Shown piece after piece: positions 8,289-16,178 of a stretch of DNA of 27,104 nt. This DNA comes from JBCCZC01 sp039188505. Its GTDB lineage: Bacteria; Pseudomonadota; Gammaproteobacteria; Xanthomonadales; SZUA-38. The stretch lies in assembly GCA_039188505.1 (NCBI GenBank), contig JBCCZC010000017.1, positions 1 to 27,104 on the forward strand. The letters run 5' to 3'. A program made the translations under genes and the position numbers. Every line of letters starts with the position of its first letter. Within the stretch, counting starts at the first letter, position 1. The notes under the pieces were generated by a model. The model did no database searches. It had not been told where the DNA came from and saw nothing but the letters and a program-made list of their open reading frames with translations.

Positions 8289-9491
8289 ATGGCCGCGACA
8301 CCGACCCGACGCCACGACGTGGACGCCCTCCGCGTTTTCGCCTTCGGCCTGCTGATCCTCTATCACGTCGGCATGTTCTACGTGAGCTGGGGCTGGCACG
8401 TGAAGAGTGCCTACCAGAGCGAAGCCCTCGAGGGGCTGATGCTCGTGGTCAACCAGTGGCGCATGCCGCTGCTGTTCCTCATCTCCGGGCTGGCCGTGCA
8501 TTTCCTCGTCGACAAGGTGAGTGCGGTCACCTTCGCCCGCCGCCGGCTGGTCCGGCTCGGCGTGCCGCTGCTCTTCGGCATGGCGGTGATCATCCCGCCG
8601 CAGGCCTACTACGAGGCGCTGACCAACGGCGCCTTCGACGGCGGCTACGTCGCTTTCCTCGGGGCCTACTTCTCGTTCCAGCCCTGGCCCGAAGGCGCCT
8701 TCGCCGGGTCCGACATCGGCGTGACCTGGAACCATCTCTGGTACCTGCCCTACCTGCTCTGCTACACGCTCGTCGGCCTGCCGCTGTTCGCCTGGCTCCG
8801 CGGCCGCGGGCGGGCTGTCGCCGCGCGGTTCTCCGCCCTGCGGGGCTGGGCACTCATCATCGTGCCGATCATCCCGCTATGCCTGATCGGGTGGTTCATC
8901 TACCCCCGCTTCCCGTACATCAGCCACGCGCTCCTGGATGACTGGTACGCGCACGCGCTCTACTTCACTTTCTTCCTCTATGGCTTCTTGATCGGTCGGG
9001 ATCCGGGGCTCTGGGCGGAAATCGCGCGCCTTCGCCGTTGGACGCTGGCCCTGGCGCTGATCGCGTTTCCCACCTACCGCGCCATCGTGGGCTGGGTGCC
9101 GGAGGAGCCGACGACGATGCATAACCTCCTGCTGTTCGGCGCCGTCTACCTGAACCGCTGGCTGTGGCTGCTCGCCGTGCTGGGCTGGGGCCACGCCCTG
9201 CTCAACCGCCCGTTCCGCTGGCTGCCCTACGCCACCGAAGCGGTCTATCCGTGGTACATCCTCCACCAGACGATCACGGTGGTTGCCGGCTTCCACCTGT
9301 CGCGCCTCGCGCTGGGTCCGGTGGTCGAACCGATAATGCTCGTCGCAATCACCTTCGGCGGCTGCCTGCTGCTGCATGAGTTCGTCATCCGTCGGAGCCG
9401 CTGGCTACGGCCGCTATTAGGGCTCAAGCCCATGGCCGAAAGCACCGCATCAACGTGCCGTGACACCACGGCGGCGTCGCGCCAGCTTTGA
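8289..9491 (+). CDS. Acyltransferase family 3 integral membrane protein
   Basis: A 400-residue multi-pass membrane protein of the acyltransferase-3 (OafA/OpgC-type) family, which transfers acetyl, succinyl or similar groups to cell-surface sugars or glucans across the inner membrane. The start DVDALRVFAFGLLILYHVGM carries the family's conserved early arginine and the histidine considered catalytic (LYHVGM). MPLLFLISGLAVHFL, FARRRLVRLGVPLLFG and WNHLWYLPYLL are further typical segments. About ten hydrophobic helices can be counted, with an aromatic-rich late section (YPWYILHQTITVVAGF). A GGAG ribosome site lies nine bases before the ATG. The gene is divergent from the membrane LytTR regulator, a pairing that suggests regulation by it. 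The acyl donor and acceptor are not evident. Confidence 0.87.
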   Translation: MAATPTRRHDVDALRVFAFGLLILYHVGMFYVSWGWHVKSAYQSEALEGLMLVVNQWRMPLLFLISGLAVHFLVDKVSAVTFARRRLVRLGVPLLFGMAVIIPPQAYYEALTNGAFDGGYVAFLGAYFSFQPWPEGAFAGSDIGVTWNHLWYLPYLLCYTLVGLPLFAWLRGRGRAVAARFSALRGWALIIVPIIPLCLIGWFIYPRFPYISHALLDDWYAHALYFTFFLYGFLIGRDPGLWAEIARLRRWTLALALIAFPTYRAIVGWVPEEPTTMHNLLLFGAVYLNRWLWLLAVLGWGHALLNRPFRWLPYATEAVYPWYILHQTITVVAGFHLSRLALGPVVEPIMLVAITFGGCLLLHEFVIRRSRWLRPLLGLKPMAESTASTCRDTTAASRQL

Positions 9492-9649
9492 AGGCCAGCT
9501 GGCCGACCGGACGCCCCGGCGGTTGGACCACGGCGATCGAGTTTCGGCGCTCCCCGAGACCACGGCGTCGCAGTTCACGCCCGGTTGCACCGGCATACGA
9601 CACGGCGAAGCCGCCTTCGGGAGCCGCGTTGCGACCGCACTCGCGCGCC

Positions 9650-12487
9650 TCAGGCGCTGACCTCGTCCTCGCCGCAGATCCGATTCCGGCCCGCGGCCTT
9701 CGCCGCGTAGAGCGCCCGGTCCGCGGCGCCGATCAGCGCATCTGCGGTGCGCGGGTCACCCGCAGGGCTTGCGGCGACGCCGATCGAGATCGTCGTGCCG
9801 ACGGCGGCAGCATCGGTCGCTGCGCGGAGTCGCTCCGCCAGCGCCCGTGCCTCGGCGAGCGTCATCGCGGGAAGCACGACCATGAATTCCTCGCCGCCGT
9901 AGCGGGCCAGGAGCTGATCACGACCGGATAGCCCGGCCTCGAGCGTCTCTACGAGTCGTTGCAGGAGGCGATCACCGGCCTGGTGGCCGTGCTCGTCGTT
10001 GTAGCGCTTGAAGTGATCCACGTCGATCGCGAGCAGCGCAATCGCTCCCGCCACCTCGGGCGCGCACAGGGCCGCAAGGCGCTCGTCCAGGGCCCGCCGG
10101 TTGGCGGCTCCCGTCAGCCCGTCGCGCCGGGCCAGGCGCTCGAGCTCGCGGGTGGCGTCCGCCAGCGCCGCCGTGCGCGCCTCGACGAGCCGTGAGAGCT
10201 GTGCGGTACGCCGGCGCAGCAGCTGCTGCACCGCAAGCCCCAGGAGCAGAAGGAGTGCGGCGAATCCCGCCGCCCGCGCCCAGGGGGTGGCGTGCCATGG
10301 CGGCACGACCTGAAGCACGTAGGGTCGGATGCTGCTCACGCGACCCTCGCCGTCCATGGCCTGGAGTTCGAGCACGTAGTCGCGCGGACGCAGGTTCGAG
10401 TAGGTGTAGCTGCGCGAGCGCGACCAGTTGCTGAACTCGGTCTCGTAGGGCACGAGGCGACCGCGGTAGCGGACGCTGGCGCTCGCATCGAGGCGCTGCA
10501 TGGCGAATTCGAACCGGATCCCCCAATCACCCTGCGCAAACGCCTGGGGGTCATCGGGGGCGAGCGGCAGCAGCCCACCGTCCCCATCCGGTCCGAGCCA
10601 GGTGACCCGCGTCAGCCGCAGCTCGGAGCCCGCGGTGGAACGCTCTTTGAGCTCGCCGGGTTCCCGCAGCAGGAGGGATTTGGAGGCGGCCACCAGCAGG
10701 CGCCCGTCCACCTCGACCTCGTTCACGATTTCCCCGCGCCGAAGCAGTTGGATTCGTTCTTCCTGCCAGGGAACACCCGGTCCCGCCCGGCGAAAGACCC
10801 GGGTGTTGCTTGCGGCCCAGCGGATACCGGCGGGATCGCCGGCAAGGCACAGCGCTTCACCGTCTTCTCGCAGCGCCTCCAATCCGTCCAGCTCGACCCG
10901 CTCGAAGGTCTCGCCATTCCAGCGGAAGAATCCCTCTCCCGTGGACACGAGCGGGGCGTCGGTGGTGGCCTCATCGATGCAAGCAAAGGGCTGGACACCG
11001 AGCTCGAGACCCGCGGCCTCATCGAATTGCGTAGCCTCACCGAAGCGACCCGATGCATCGAGAGGAATGCGCCAGACCCCGTCGCGGCCGGTCCCCAGCC
11101 AGACTTCCTGCTCACGCTGCAGCAGGCTGATCACCCGGACGTCGCCGTCCGCCGGCACCGGATCACCGATGCGATAGCCATCGCTCGCCGGATCGAGCCG
11201 TCGCAGGCCGCCTTCGGTGCCCACGAATAGCGCCCCCGAGGCGCCGGCAACGGCCCAGAAGCCGCGTGGATAGATGTCTTCGGCCAGAACTTCCATGCCA
11301 CCAGGCCCGATTCGCAGCAGATCGTGCGGCGTACCGATCAAGGCGTGCTCCTCGTCGAGGACCCAGAGCGCATGCGCGGAATCCGGTACCCGCTCGTCCC
11401 GGACGAAGGTCGTCGAGCCTTCCGTGCCGCGGTCGGCACGGAGCGCACCTGCCGTGGTCAGCACATAGGTCTCTTCCGCCCATTGAGCGACCCGGTAGAC
11501 GGTCCCTCGAATCCCATTCTCGTCGCCGAGCACCGTCCAGCGAGACGGCAGACGCACGTGATGAAAGCCGCCGTCGGCGCCGACGAGCAGCCCGCCGAAG
11601 CGACTCGGTGCGAGCCCGGAGATGAAGCCTTCGTCGACCGTCACGGCGCGCAACCGCTGCCTTGAGGCGTCGACGAGGAGCAGACGACCGTCGGCCGTTC
11701 CGAGCGCGATCGACCCGTCGGAAAGCGCCGTTCCGTGCTCTGCAACCGACGGCGGTGGCATACCGTCCGGCATCGACAGCTCCGTCAGCGACCGGCCGTC
11801 GAAGCGCCACCAGCGGTCGTCGCGCCCGAACAGCAGCACGCCGCCGTCCTGGAGCGGAATCGCCTCGAAGAGCAGCTCCGTCAACGCCGCGGTGCCGGGA
11901 ACCGGCACCCACTGATCGCCGGCCCGTCGCCGCAGTCCCTCGCCACGGAACTGGAGATAGGTCTCGTCCCGGTAGCGAAACAGTACGCCGAAGCGGCCCG
12001 CATGCCGCCAGTGCTGCACGGACGCAAGGCCACCGTCGAGGAAGAAGACATCCCGAAGCGCCTTGAAGTAGATGCCCTCGGGCGCGACCACCGTGTCCCA
12101 AATATCGGCGAAGCCGTCGCCCTCGACGAGATCGCCGAACCGATCGGTGAGCGACTCGTACCGAAACTCACCGGTTGCGAGGCGCTCGACGTAGCCAAAG
12201 GTGTCGTAGCCGCCGACGTAGAGTCGCCCGTCGCCGGCCAGCGCGAGGGAGCGGACGAGGTCCTCGTTGCCCAGCGGCGTAAGATCCCAGCGCTCCCCGT
12301 CGAAGGCGAGCACGCCCGTGGCGTTGCCGAGGTAGACGGTACCGTCCGCGCCTTCTGCGATCGCGAAATTCTGCACGGCCACGTCCACGGTCGGCGCGTG
12401 CGTCACGACGGGCGGAATGCCCTCCACGCCGTCGGCACCGCCGGCGATGGGAAGCAGCAGGAGGAAGGCGATTGTCAGAAGACGCAT
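9650..12487 (-). CDS. Second periplasmic propeller / Y_Y_Y / GGDEF diguanylate cyclase
   Basis: A 945-residue protein with the same architecture as the one at 4285-7161 but clearly diverged. It has a signal peptide at the chosen ATG (MRLLTIAFLLLLPIAGGADG) and many propeller repeats (GADGTVYLGNATG, AGDGRLYVGGYDT, REQEVWLGTGRDG). A Y_Y_Y-like domain (about 655-730), a membrane helix (about 739-757), a coiled linker and a GGDEF domain (about 787-945) follow. The catalytic GGEEF is at 864-868 and DVDHFKRYND is intact, so it should make c-di-GMP from two GTP. The RxxD feedback site is not in register (GRDQ at the expected place). The frame continues upstream to 12748, but that stretch is arginine-rich and lacks features. 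It follows the class III cyclase gene on the same strand after about 104 bases, so the two may be co-transcribed. Confidence 0.9.
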   Translation of the reverse strand: MRLLTIAFLLLLPIAGGADGVEGIPPVVTHAPTVDVAVQNFAIAEGADGTVYLGNATGVLAFDGERWDLTPLGNEDLVRSLALAGDGRLYVGGYDTFGYVERLATGEFRYESLTDRFGDLVEGDGFADIWDTVVAPEGIYFKALRDVFFLDGGLASVQHWRHAGRFGVLFRYRDETYLQFRGEGLRRRAGDQWVPVPGTAALTELLFEAIPLQDGGVLLFGRDDRWWRFDGRSLTELSMPDGMPPPSVAEHGTALSDGSIALGTADGRLLLVDASRQRLRAVTVDEGFISGLAPSRFGGLLVGADGGFHHVRLPSRWTVLGDENGIRGTVYRVAQWAEETYVLTTAGALRADRGTEGSTTFVRDERVPDSAHALWVLDEEHALIGTPHDLLRIGPGGMEVLAEDIYPRGFWAVAGASGALFVGTEGGLRRLDPASDGYRIGDPVPADGDVRVISLLQREQEVWLGTGRDGVWRIPLDASGRFGEATQFDEAAGLELGVQPFACIDEATTDAPLVSTGEGFFRWNGETFERVELDGLEALREDGEALCLAGDPAGIRWAASNTRVFRRAGPGVPWQEERIQLLRRGEIVNEVEVDGRLLVAASKSLLLREPGELKERSTAGSELRLTRVTWLGPDGDGGLLPLAPDDPQAFAQGDWGIRFEFAMQRLDASASVRYRGRLVPYETEFSNWSRSRSYTYSNLRPRDYVLELQAMDGEGRVSSIRPYVLQVVPPWHATPWARAAGFAALLLLLGLAVQQLLRRRTAQLSRLVEARTAALADATRELERLARRDGLTGAANRRALDERLAALCAPEVAGAIALLAIDVDHFKRYNDEHGHQAGDRLLQRLVETLEAGLSGRDQLLARYGGEEFMVVLPAMTLAEARALAERLRAATDAAAVGTTISIGVAASPAGDPRTADALIGAADRALYAAKAAGRNRICGEDEVSA

Positions 12488-12591
12488 CGAGCGTCGGCTC
12501 CGGAACCTAGGGTCGTGAGGAGCGTAGGCGATGGCGTGTGAAGGGAGGGCGCTGCCCGCGCCGCGGGCGCAAGCAACAAGGGTTAGCGCCC

Positions 12592-13686
12592 CTAGGGATC
12601 GATCCGGGCGACGGCGAAGACCTCGACGTGGCCGGCCCGCCCACGGAGCTCGACAGCGCCGATGGACTCGATCTGGAAATCGTCGACGCGGGGCAGTCGC
12701 TCCCTTACCGAGGCCGAGATCAGCAGCGGCTTCCCGACCTCGTTGCACATCCCCTCGATGCGGGCAGCGGTGTTGAGCACGTCGCTCAGGTAGGCGATGT
12801 CGCGCTTGACGACCCCGACCTCGGCGACGGTCACGGGACCGAGGTTCACGCCGGCCTTGAACTGGGGACGGAGGCCGTAGGTCGCCTCATAGTAGCTGCG
12901 CCTCGCCTCGAGGCGTGCGTCGAAATCGTGGAACACGCGCAGGCAGTTGGCGTTGACAAGCCCGCGCTCGAGGATCCAGGTGAGAATGGCCTCGTCGCCG
13001 ACGTACTGGTAGATCTCGACGTCATAGCGCAGAACGCTATCCGTTAGATCACGGAAGCAGTCCTGGACTAGCTGGGTGAAGCGCACGTGGCCGAGTTTCT
13101 CCGCGTGCGACGTCGACCCCTTGAGATCCAGGAACATGAAGATCCGTTCCTCGCTCTTCGGTCGGTGATAGCGGCCCAGGATCAGCTCGCGGAGGATCCG
13201 CGGACCTACCATGCCCGCCATCTGGCGGACGAACACCATGATCACCGTTACGGTCAGAACGTACAGGACGACGCTGATGAGCCGAGGATCGGTAAAGGCT
13301 TCTACGCAGGCGGCGGCGAACGCGGCAGCCGTCAGTTCCCCCTCGACGTCGGCGGTAGCCACCGCAACGAGTATGACCAGCAGTACCACGGCCACGAACA
13401 TGGCCCCGGCCTTGAGGGCGATGAGCGTCAGATAGGGCTTCGACCGAATCCTCGACCGGTCGATGCGCTCGTTCACGATCCAATCCATCCCCGCCAGGCA
13501 CGCCGTGCCGACAAGCGTGATTACCGCATACATCAGCGGTCCGTCGGCCCACGCGATCGTGTCCGGCGTGCCGAAGTAGCGGATGAGCTGGAACAGCAGC
13601 ACGGCGAAGAGCCAGCCCAGGTAGGTGAGCGCAAAGGACCTCAAGGCGGCAAGCCACCTCCGTCCGGTTCGCGGTGTTTCGCTCAA
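12592..13686 (-). CDS. Membrane class III adenylate/guanylate cyclase
   Basis: A 364-residue protein with four hydrophobic helices (around LTYLGWLFAVLLFQLI, LMYAVITLVGTACL, AMFVAVVLLVILVAVA and LISVVLYVLTVTVIMVF) and a C-terminal class III cyclase domain. The two metal-binding aspartates are present: D187 in FMFLDLKGST and D231 in YQYVGDEA. The transition-state pair N305/R309 is also present (DVLNTAARIE). The two positions that normally read the base are Gln227 and Ala298 instead of Lys/Asp (adenylyl) or Glu/Cys (guanylyl), so the product (cAMP or cGMP) is uncertain. I chose TTG at 13686 because a good -10 box lies just upstream and the longer frame to 13830 would run through that promoter and into the divergent sigma gene. 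The propeller diguanylate cyclase gene follows downstream. Confidence 0.88.
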   Translation of the reverse strand: MSETPRTGRRWLAALRSFALTYLGWLFAVLLFQLIRYFGTPDTIAWADGPLMYAVITLVGTACLAGMDWIVNERIDRSRIRSKPYLTLIALKAGAMFVAVVLLVILVAVATADVEGELTAAAFAAACVEAFTDPRLISVVLYVLTVTVIMVFVRQMAGMVGPRILRELILGRYHRPKSEERIFMFLDLKGSTSHAEKLGHVRFTQLVQDCFRDLTDSVLRYDVEIYQYVGDEAILTWILERGLVNANCLRVFHDFDARLEARRSYYEATYGLRPQFKAGVNLGPVTVAEVGVVKRDIAYLSDVLNTAARIEGMCNEVGKPLLISASVRERLPRVDDFQIESIGAVELRGRAGHVEVFAVARIDP

Positions 13687-13716
13687 CGGATGCCATCCGG
13701 CTTCGACTGCGATGAG

Positions 13717-13722
13717 AGTATA
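13717..13722 (-). promoter_or_regulatory. Candidate -10 box for the cyclase operon
   Basis: On the minus strand this reads TATACT, one mismatch from TATAAT. Transcription would start about 24 bases before the TTG at 13686. No good -35 box is seen at 16-18 bases, so an activator may be needed. It supports the shorter start of the cyclase. Confidence 0.35.
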
Positions 13723-13802
13723 GCCGGACCAGAAACGATCGCTCCCGGGACGCAATCCGCGTTTCCTGTAAGAAAAACCGCGGCACCGGCGACCAACGGG
13801 GT

Positions 13803-14300
13803 ATGGCAGCACTCGATCACAACGCGACATTCACGGCGTGGGTCACGGACCACGCGGGAATCATCCACAAGGTGGCCCGCGGCTATGCGAGCGGCGCGAC
13901 CGATCACGACGATCTCGTTCAGGAGATCCTGTTCGCGGTGTGGCGGAGCGTCCCCGGCTTTCGCGGCGACAGCCAGCCGTCGACCTATATCTATCGGATC
14001 GCGTTGAATCGAGCGATCGCGCTGCAGCGGGCCGACGCGAGCAGAACGAGCGGCGAGAGCGGTCAGGACGTGGATCCGGATTTACTGCCGGCAGCGCCGG
14101 AGCCACCGGACGATCGCCTCGAGCTGATCTACACGGAGCTGCGCAAGCTCGACGAGATCAGTCGCGCGGCCATGCTGCTGCAGCTCGATGGCTACCGCTA
14201 TGAAGAGATCGGTGAGCTGCTCGGCCTGACGTCGAGCAACGTGGGCGTGCGCCTGAACCGCGCCCGGAAGACCCTGATGGACAACCTGCGAGGAAAATGA
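13803..14300 (+). CDS. ECF-type RNA polymerase sigma factor
   Basis: A 165-residue protein with sigma region 2 (DHDDLVQEILFAVWRSVPGF, then STYIYRIALNRAI) and region 4 (LDEISRAAMLLQLDGYRYEE, then IGELLGLTSSNVGVRLNRAR, a helix-turn-helix for the -35 element). Region 3 is absent, as in ECF sigma factors, which redirect RNA polymerase in response to envelope or stress signals. The stop overlaps the start of the next gene (ATGA), so the membrane protein behind it is probably co-produced and may be its partner. The ribosome site is weak (GGGG very close to the ATG). The gene is divergent from the membrane cyclase, with about 116 bases between the start codons. Which ECF group it belongs to is not clear. 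Confidence 0.88.
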   Translation: MAALDHNATFTAWVTDHAGIIHKVARGYASGATDHDDLVQEILFAVWRSVPGFRGDSQPSTYIYRIALNRAIALQRADASRTSGESGQDVDPDLLPAAPEPPDDRLELIYTELRKLDEISRAAMLLQLDGYRYEEIGELLGLTSSNVGVRLNRARKTLMDNLRGK

Positions 14301-14896
14301 CGATGGGCAAGGCAGAACTCGAACAGCTCTGGCACGAACAGACTCTGGGGACCAATGCACGATTCGACCCGATCCGACATGTTGCCCGCCTACGGGGAAA
14401 GCGGCGATCGGTGATGGTGCTGACCGCTGTGGCGGGCGTCATCTCGCTCGCCGCCCTCGGCCTGCGGGCGGCGAAGCTTCTCGCCGATCCGGGCTTCACG
14501 CTGGCTACCGGTACCGCCGAACTGCTGCTCGCCGCGCTGCCGCTACTGTGCGTTCTCGGAACCGCCGTGCACCTGCGTCGACAGCACGCCGAACTCGACG
14601 CCCTGCGACTCGATACGCGCCAATGCATCGAGTTCGCCTACCGGACCGTCCGCCGCGAGATCCGCGATATCCGCCGTGCCGGTCCGCCGATTCTGGCGGG
14701 TTTCGTCGGCCTGTTCGCGGTGTCGAAGTGGCAATCGATCGCAGCCGGACGGGAGGTGCTGACCCACGAGGCCTTCTCGATCTTCCTCGTGGCTGGCGTC
14801 GCCGTGATCGCCGTGGCCGTGCTCCAGCATCGGCTCACAGCCTTCCTGCAGCCCCGGCTTGCCCACCTCGAGAACCTTCGGCAGCAGCTGGACTGA
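14297..14896 (+). CDS. Four-helix membrane protein, putative anti-sigma factor
   Basis: A protein of about 199 residues whose first 35 are cytoplasmic and charged (KAELEQLWHEQT...). Four hydrophobic segments follow (around VMVLTAVAGVISLAALG, AELLLAALPLLCVLGTAV, PILAGFVGLFAVSKW and FSIFLVAGVAVIAVAVLQ). No zinc-binding HxxxCxxC motif of classic ZAS anti-sigma factors is present. Its role is inferred only from overlap with the ECF sigma gene; membrane proteins in this position are commonly anti-sigma factors. Two starts are possible: the ATG at 14297 overlaps the sigma stop, but the ATG at 14303 has AGGA at a better distance. The gene ends seven bases from the convergent secreted-protein gene. 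Confidence 0.7.
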   Translation: MTMGKAELEQLWHEQTLGTNARFDPIRHVARLRGKRRSVMVLTAVAGVISLAALGLRAAKLLADPGFTLATGTAELLLAALPLLCVLGTAVHLRRQHAELDALRLDTRQCIEFAYRTVRREIRDIRRAGPPILAGFVGLFAVSKWQSIAAGREVLTHEAFSIFLVAGVAVIAVAVLQHRLTAFLQPRLAHLENLRQQLD

Positions 14897-14903
14897 GGAC
14901 GCT

Positions 14904-15482
14904 TCAGAGCCTGGCGCAGCGGAATCCCTCGCGAATGCGGCGGAGCGGCTCCCAGGCCGCATCCGTTGCAGGCCGGGGCGAGAGCAGAAAAACGACGGCG
15001 TCGTGGCCTTCGGCGCCGCAGCGTTCAACGGTGACCTCGACGTTCAACGTGATCGGGGCCCGCGTCACGAAGGCATCGTAGCTCTCGACGGTGCCATCGA
15101 AGCGCCGCTGGCCTGCGCCAGCGAAGTTGCCACGTACCGAGAGGGGCCCGGGATCGAACTCATTCGCGGTAGCAACCGCCTGCGCGAGGCCGCGGAAATA
15201 GGCCTCGAGCTCGGTGGCGAGACGACTCTCGTCAACACCCTCGGCGGATTCCACCCACCAGAGAAAGGCATAGGTCCAGAAATCATTGGCCTCGGCATCG
15301 AAGAAGCCCGGCGAGAATCGAATCTCCTCGACGCCCTCGTAGTCGAGCGAGGGCGCGAAGGCGAGCGGAAAGGGGATCGTTTCCGTCGCGAAACCCTCGG
15401 GTGTGGGGAGTTCGAAGATCGGTTGGGCGTTCACCGGGATGGCCGCAACGAGAAGCGTCAAGAGGAGCAGCAGAATTCTCAC
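14904..15482 (-). CDS. Secreted protein of unknown function
   Basis: A 192-residue protein with a clear signal peptide from a GTG start at 15482 (MRILLLLLTLLVAAIPVNAQ). A GGAG ribosome site lies eight bases upstream, so the longer frame back to 15695, which overlaps another gene, is rejected. The mature part is rich in aromatic and acidic residues (GFFDAEANDFWTYAFLWWVE) and alternates strands and helices. No catalytic motif or known family was recognised. Two cysteines (in VERCGAEG and GFRCARL) could form a disulfide in the periplasm. It starts 22 bases after the end of the STAS-like gene, and the two almost certainly form one operon. Confidence 0.72.
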   Translation of the reverse strand: MRILLLLLTLLVAAIPVNAQPIFELPTPEGFATETIPFPLAFAPSLDYEGVEEIRFSPGFFDAEANDFWTYAFLWWVESAEGVDESRLATELEAYFRGLAQAVATANEFDPGPLSVRGNFAGAGQRRFDGTVESYDAFVTRAPITLNVEVTVERCGAEGHDAVVFLLSPRPATDAAWEPLRRIREGFRCARL

Positions 15483-15504
15483 CGGGCGTTCTCCAGCCAA
15501 GGGA

Positions 15505-15927
15505 CTAATCAAAGGAAGACAGCTCACGATAGGCGGCGACGTCGAAGCCCTCGGCCGCAAGCCACGTTGCGGCACCGGCATCGCCATCGAAAACGTCTGC
15601 GTGGAAGCCCGATAGCGGCGCCACGATAAACTCCTCGATAAGGTCGCGGAGCATGCGGTTTCCCCCAACGACGTACGCCGAATGGGTCCGACCATACGCC
15701 GTCAGCAGCTCGATCTGCTGCTGCATCGGCGCGGCCATCTCGAGCCCGGCAATGCCCCAGCGGCGCACATCGGTGACCGTTGCCCAGCCGCCGGTGGGCT
15801 GGGCCCGGGCGGCATGCTCCTGGGCTTTGGCGTAGGCGTGCGCCGTTTCCATGTTCCAGGCGTCGAAGAGCCGGAAAACGACCACGTCGCCGCAGGCATC
15901 CACGGTGTATTCCCCGTGCTTTCTCAT
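15505..15927 (-). CDS. Small STAS/SpoIIAA-like protein (tentative)
   Basis: A 140-residue soluble protein with no signal peptide or membrane helix. The order of elements resembles STAS or SpoIIAA-like single-domain proteins: strand GDVVVFRLFDAWN, helix ETAHAYAKAQEHAARA, strand GWATVTDVRRWG, helix, strand HSAYVVGGNRML and a final helix-rich end (AAATWLAAEGFDVAAYREL is similar). Such proteins often act as small regulatory or lipid/nucleotide-binding domains. The assignment is by pattern only and could be wrong. It is the first gene of a two-gene unit with the secreted protein downstream. The region upstream of its ATG holds a structured non-coding element on the opposite strand, which may affect it. 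Confidence 0.6.
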   Translation of the reverse strand: MRKHGEYTVDACGDVVVFRLFDAWNMETAHAYAKAQEHAARAQPTGGWATVTDVRRWGIAGLEMAAPMQQQIELLTAYGRTHSAYVVGGNRMLRDLIEEFIVAPLSGFHADVFDGDAGAATWLAAEGFDVAAYRELSSFD

Positions 15928-16045
15928 GGTTGCTCAAGTTCCTGCATGCCGCCCCGCGTCCTGGCGGCCAACTGTCTGGCCGTTCTGGTCAAGTTCGATC
16001 GCCCCTAGCTGCCTACCATTTGCCCATGGAGGGTAACAACGCCTT

Positions 16046-16169
16046 CCAGACCTCTCCTGGCACTCCTTAAGCGAGAAGAGGGTTCATTGAAGCCCTACGA
16101 TCATGGCCGTTTCCTCCCTTGCGGCCATACTTGGCCGGGTCCGCATCAGCGGGGCCGGCCATTTTTTTT
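16046..16169 (+). ncRNA. Candidate structured small RNA with a CCUCCC loop
   Basis: Four consecutive hairpins occur in a stretch with no protein gene. First, CCAG/CTGG (16046-16049 with 16057-16060) has loop ACCTCTC. Second, AGGGTTC/GAA-g-CCCT (16079-16096) has a triloop and one bulged G. Third, ATGGCCG/CGGCCAT (16103-16109 with 16122-16128) has a pyrimidine loop containing CCTCCC (16113-16118), complementary to Shine-Dalgarno sequences. Fourth is a long terminator hairpin with eight Ts. The T run fixes the direction as plus. No plus-strand protein gene precedes it: the nearest ends at 14896, and the genes between are on the other strand. The 5' end and promoter are not identified. A TACCAT at 16014-16019 could be a weak -10 box. 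The structure is read by eye. Confidence 0.42.
16132..16169 (+). terminator. Strong intrinsic terminator, plus strand
   Basis: TGGCCGG (16132-16138) pairs with CCGGCCA (16155-16161) and CCGC with GCGG around an ATCA loop, separated by a GT/GG internal mismatch. Eight Ts follow (16162-16169). It faces away from any annotated plus-strand gene and so should end a non-coding transcript. On the minus strand the hairpin lacks a T run. Confidence 0.7.
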
Positions 16170-16178
16170 GCCGCCGCC

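Noticed and set aside
9493..9504. Perfect 12-base palindrome GGCCAGCTGGCC just after the acyltransferase stop
   Set aside because: It has no loop, no T run and no second copy noticed nearby. Such palindromes are common in GC-rich DNA.
12554..12568. GC hairpin between the cyclase and the second diguanylate cyclase
   Set aside because: The stem is GCCCGCG/CGCGGGC with almost no loop and no T run, so it is likely a composition effect.
13087..14007. Plus-strand open frame opposite the class III cyclase
   Set aside because: It overlaps two supported genes and its composition is charged and featureless.
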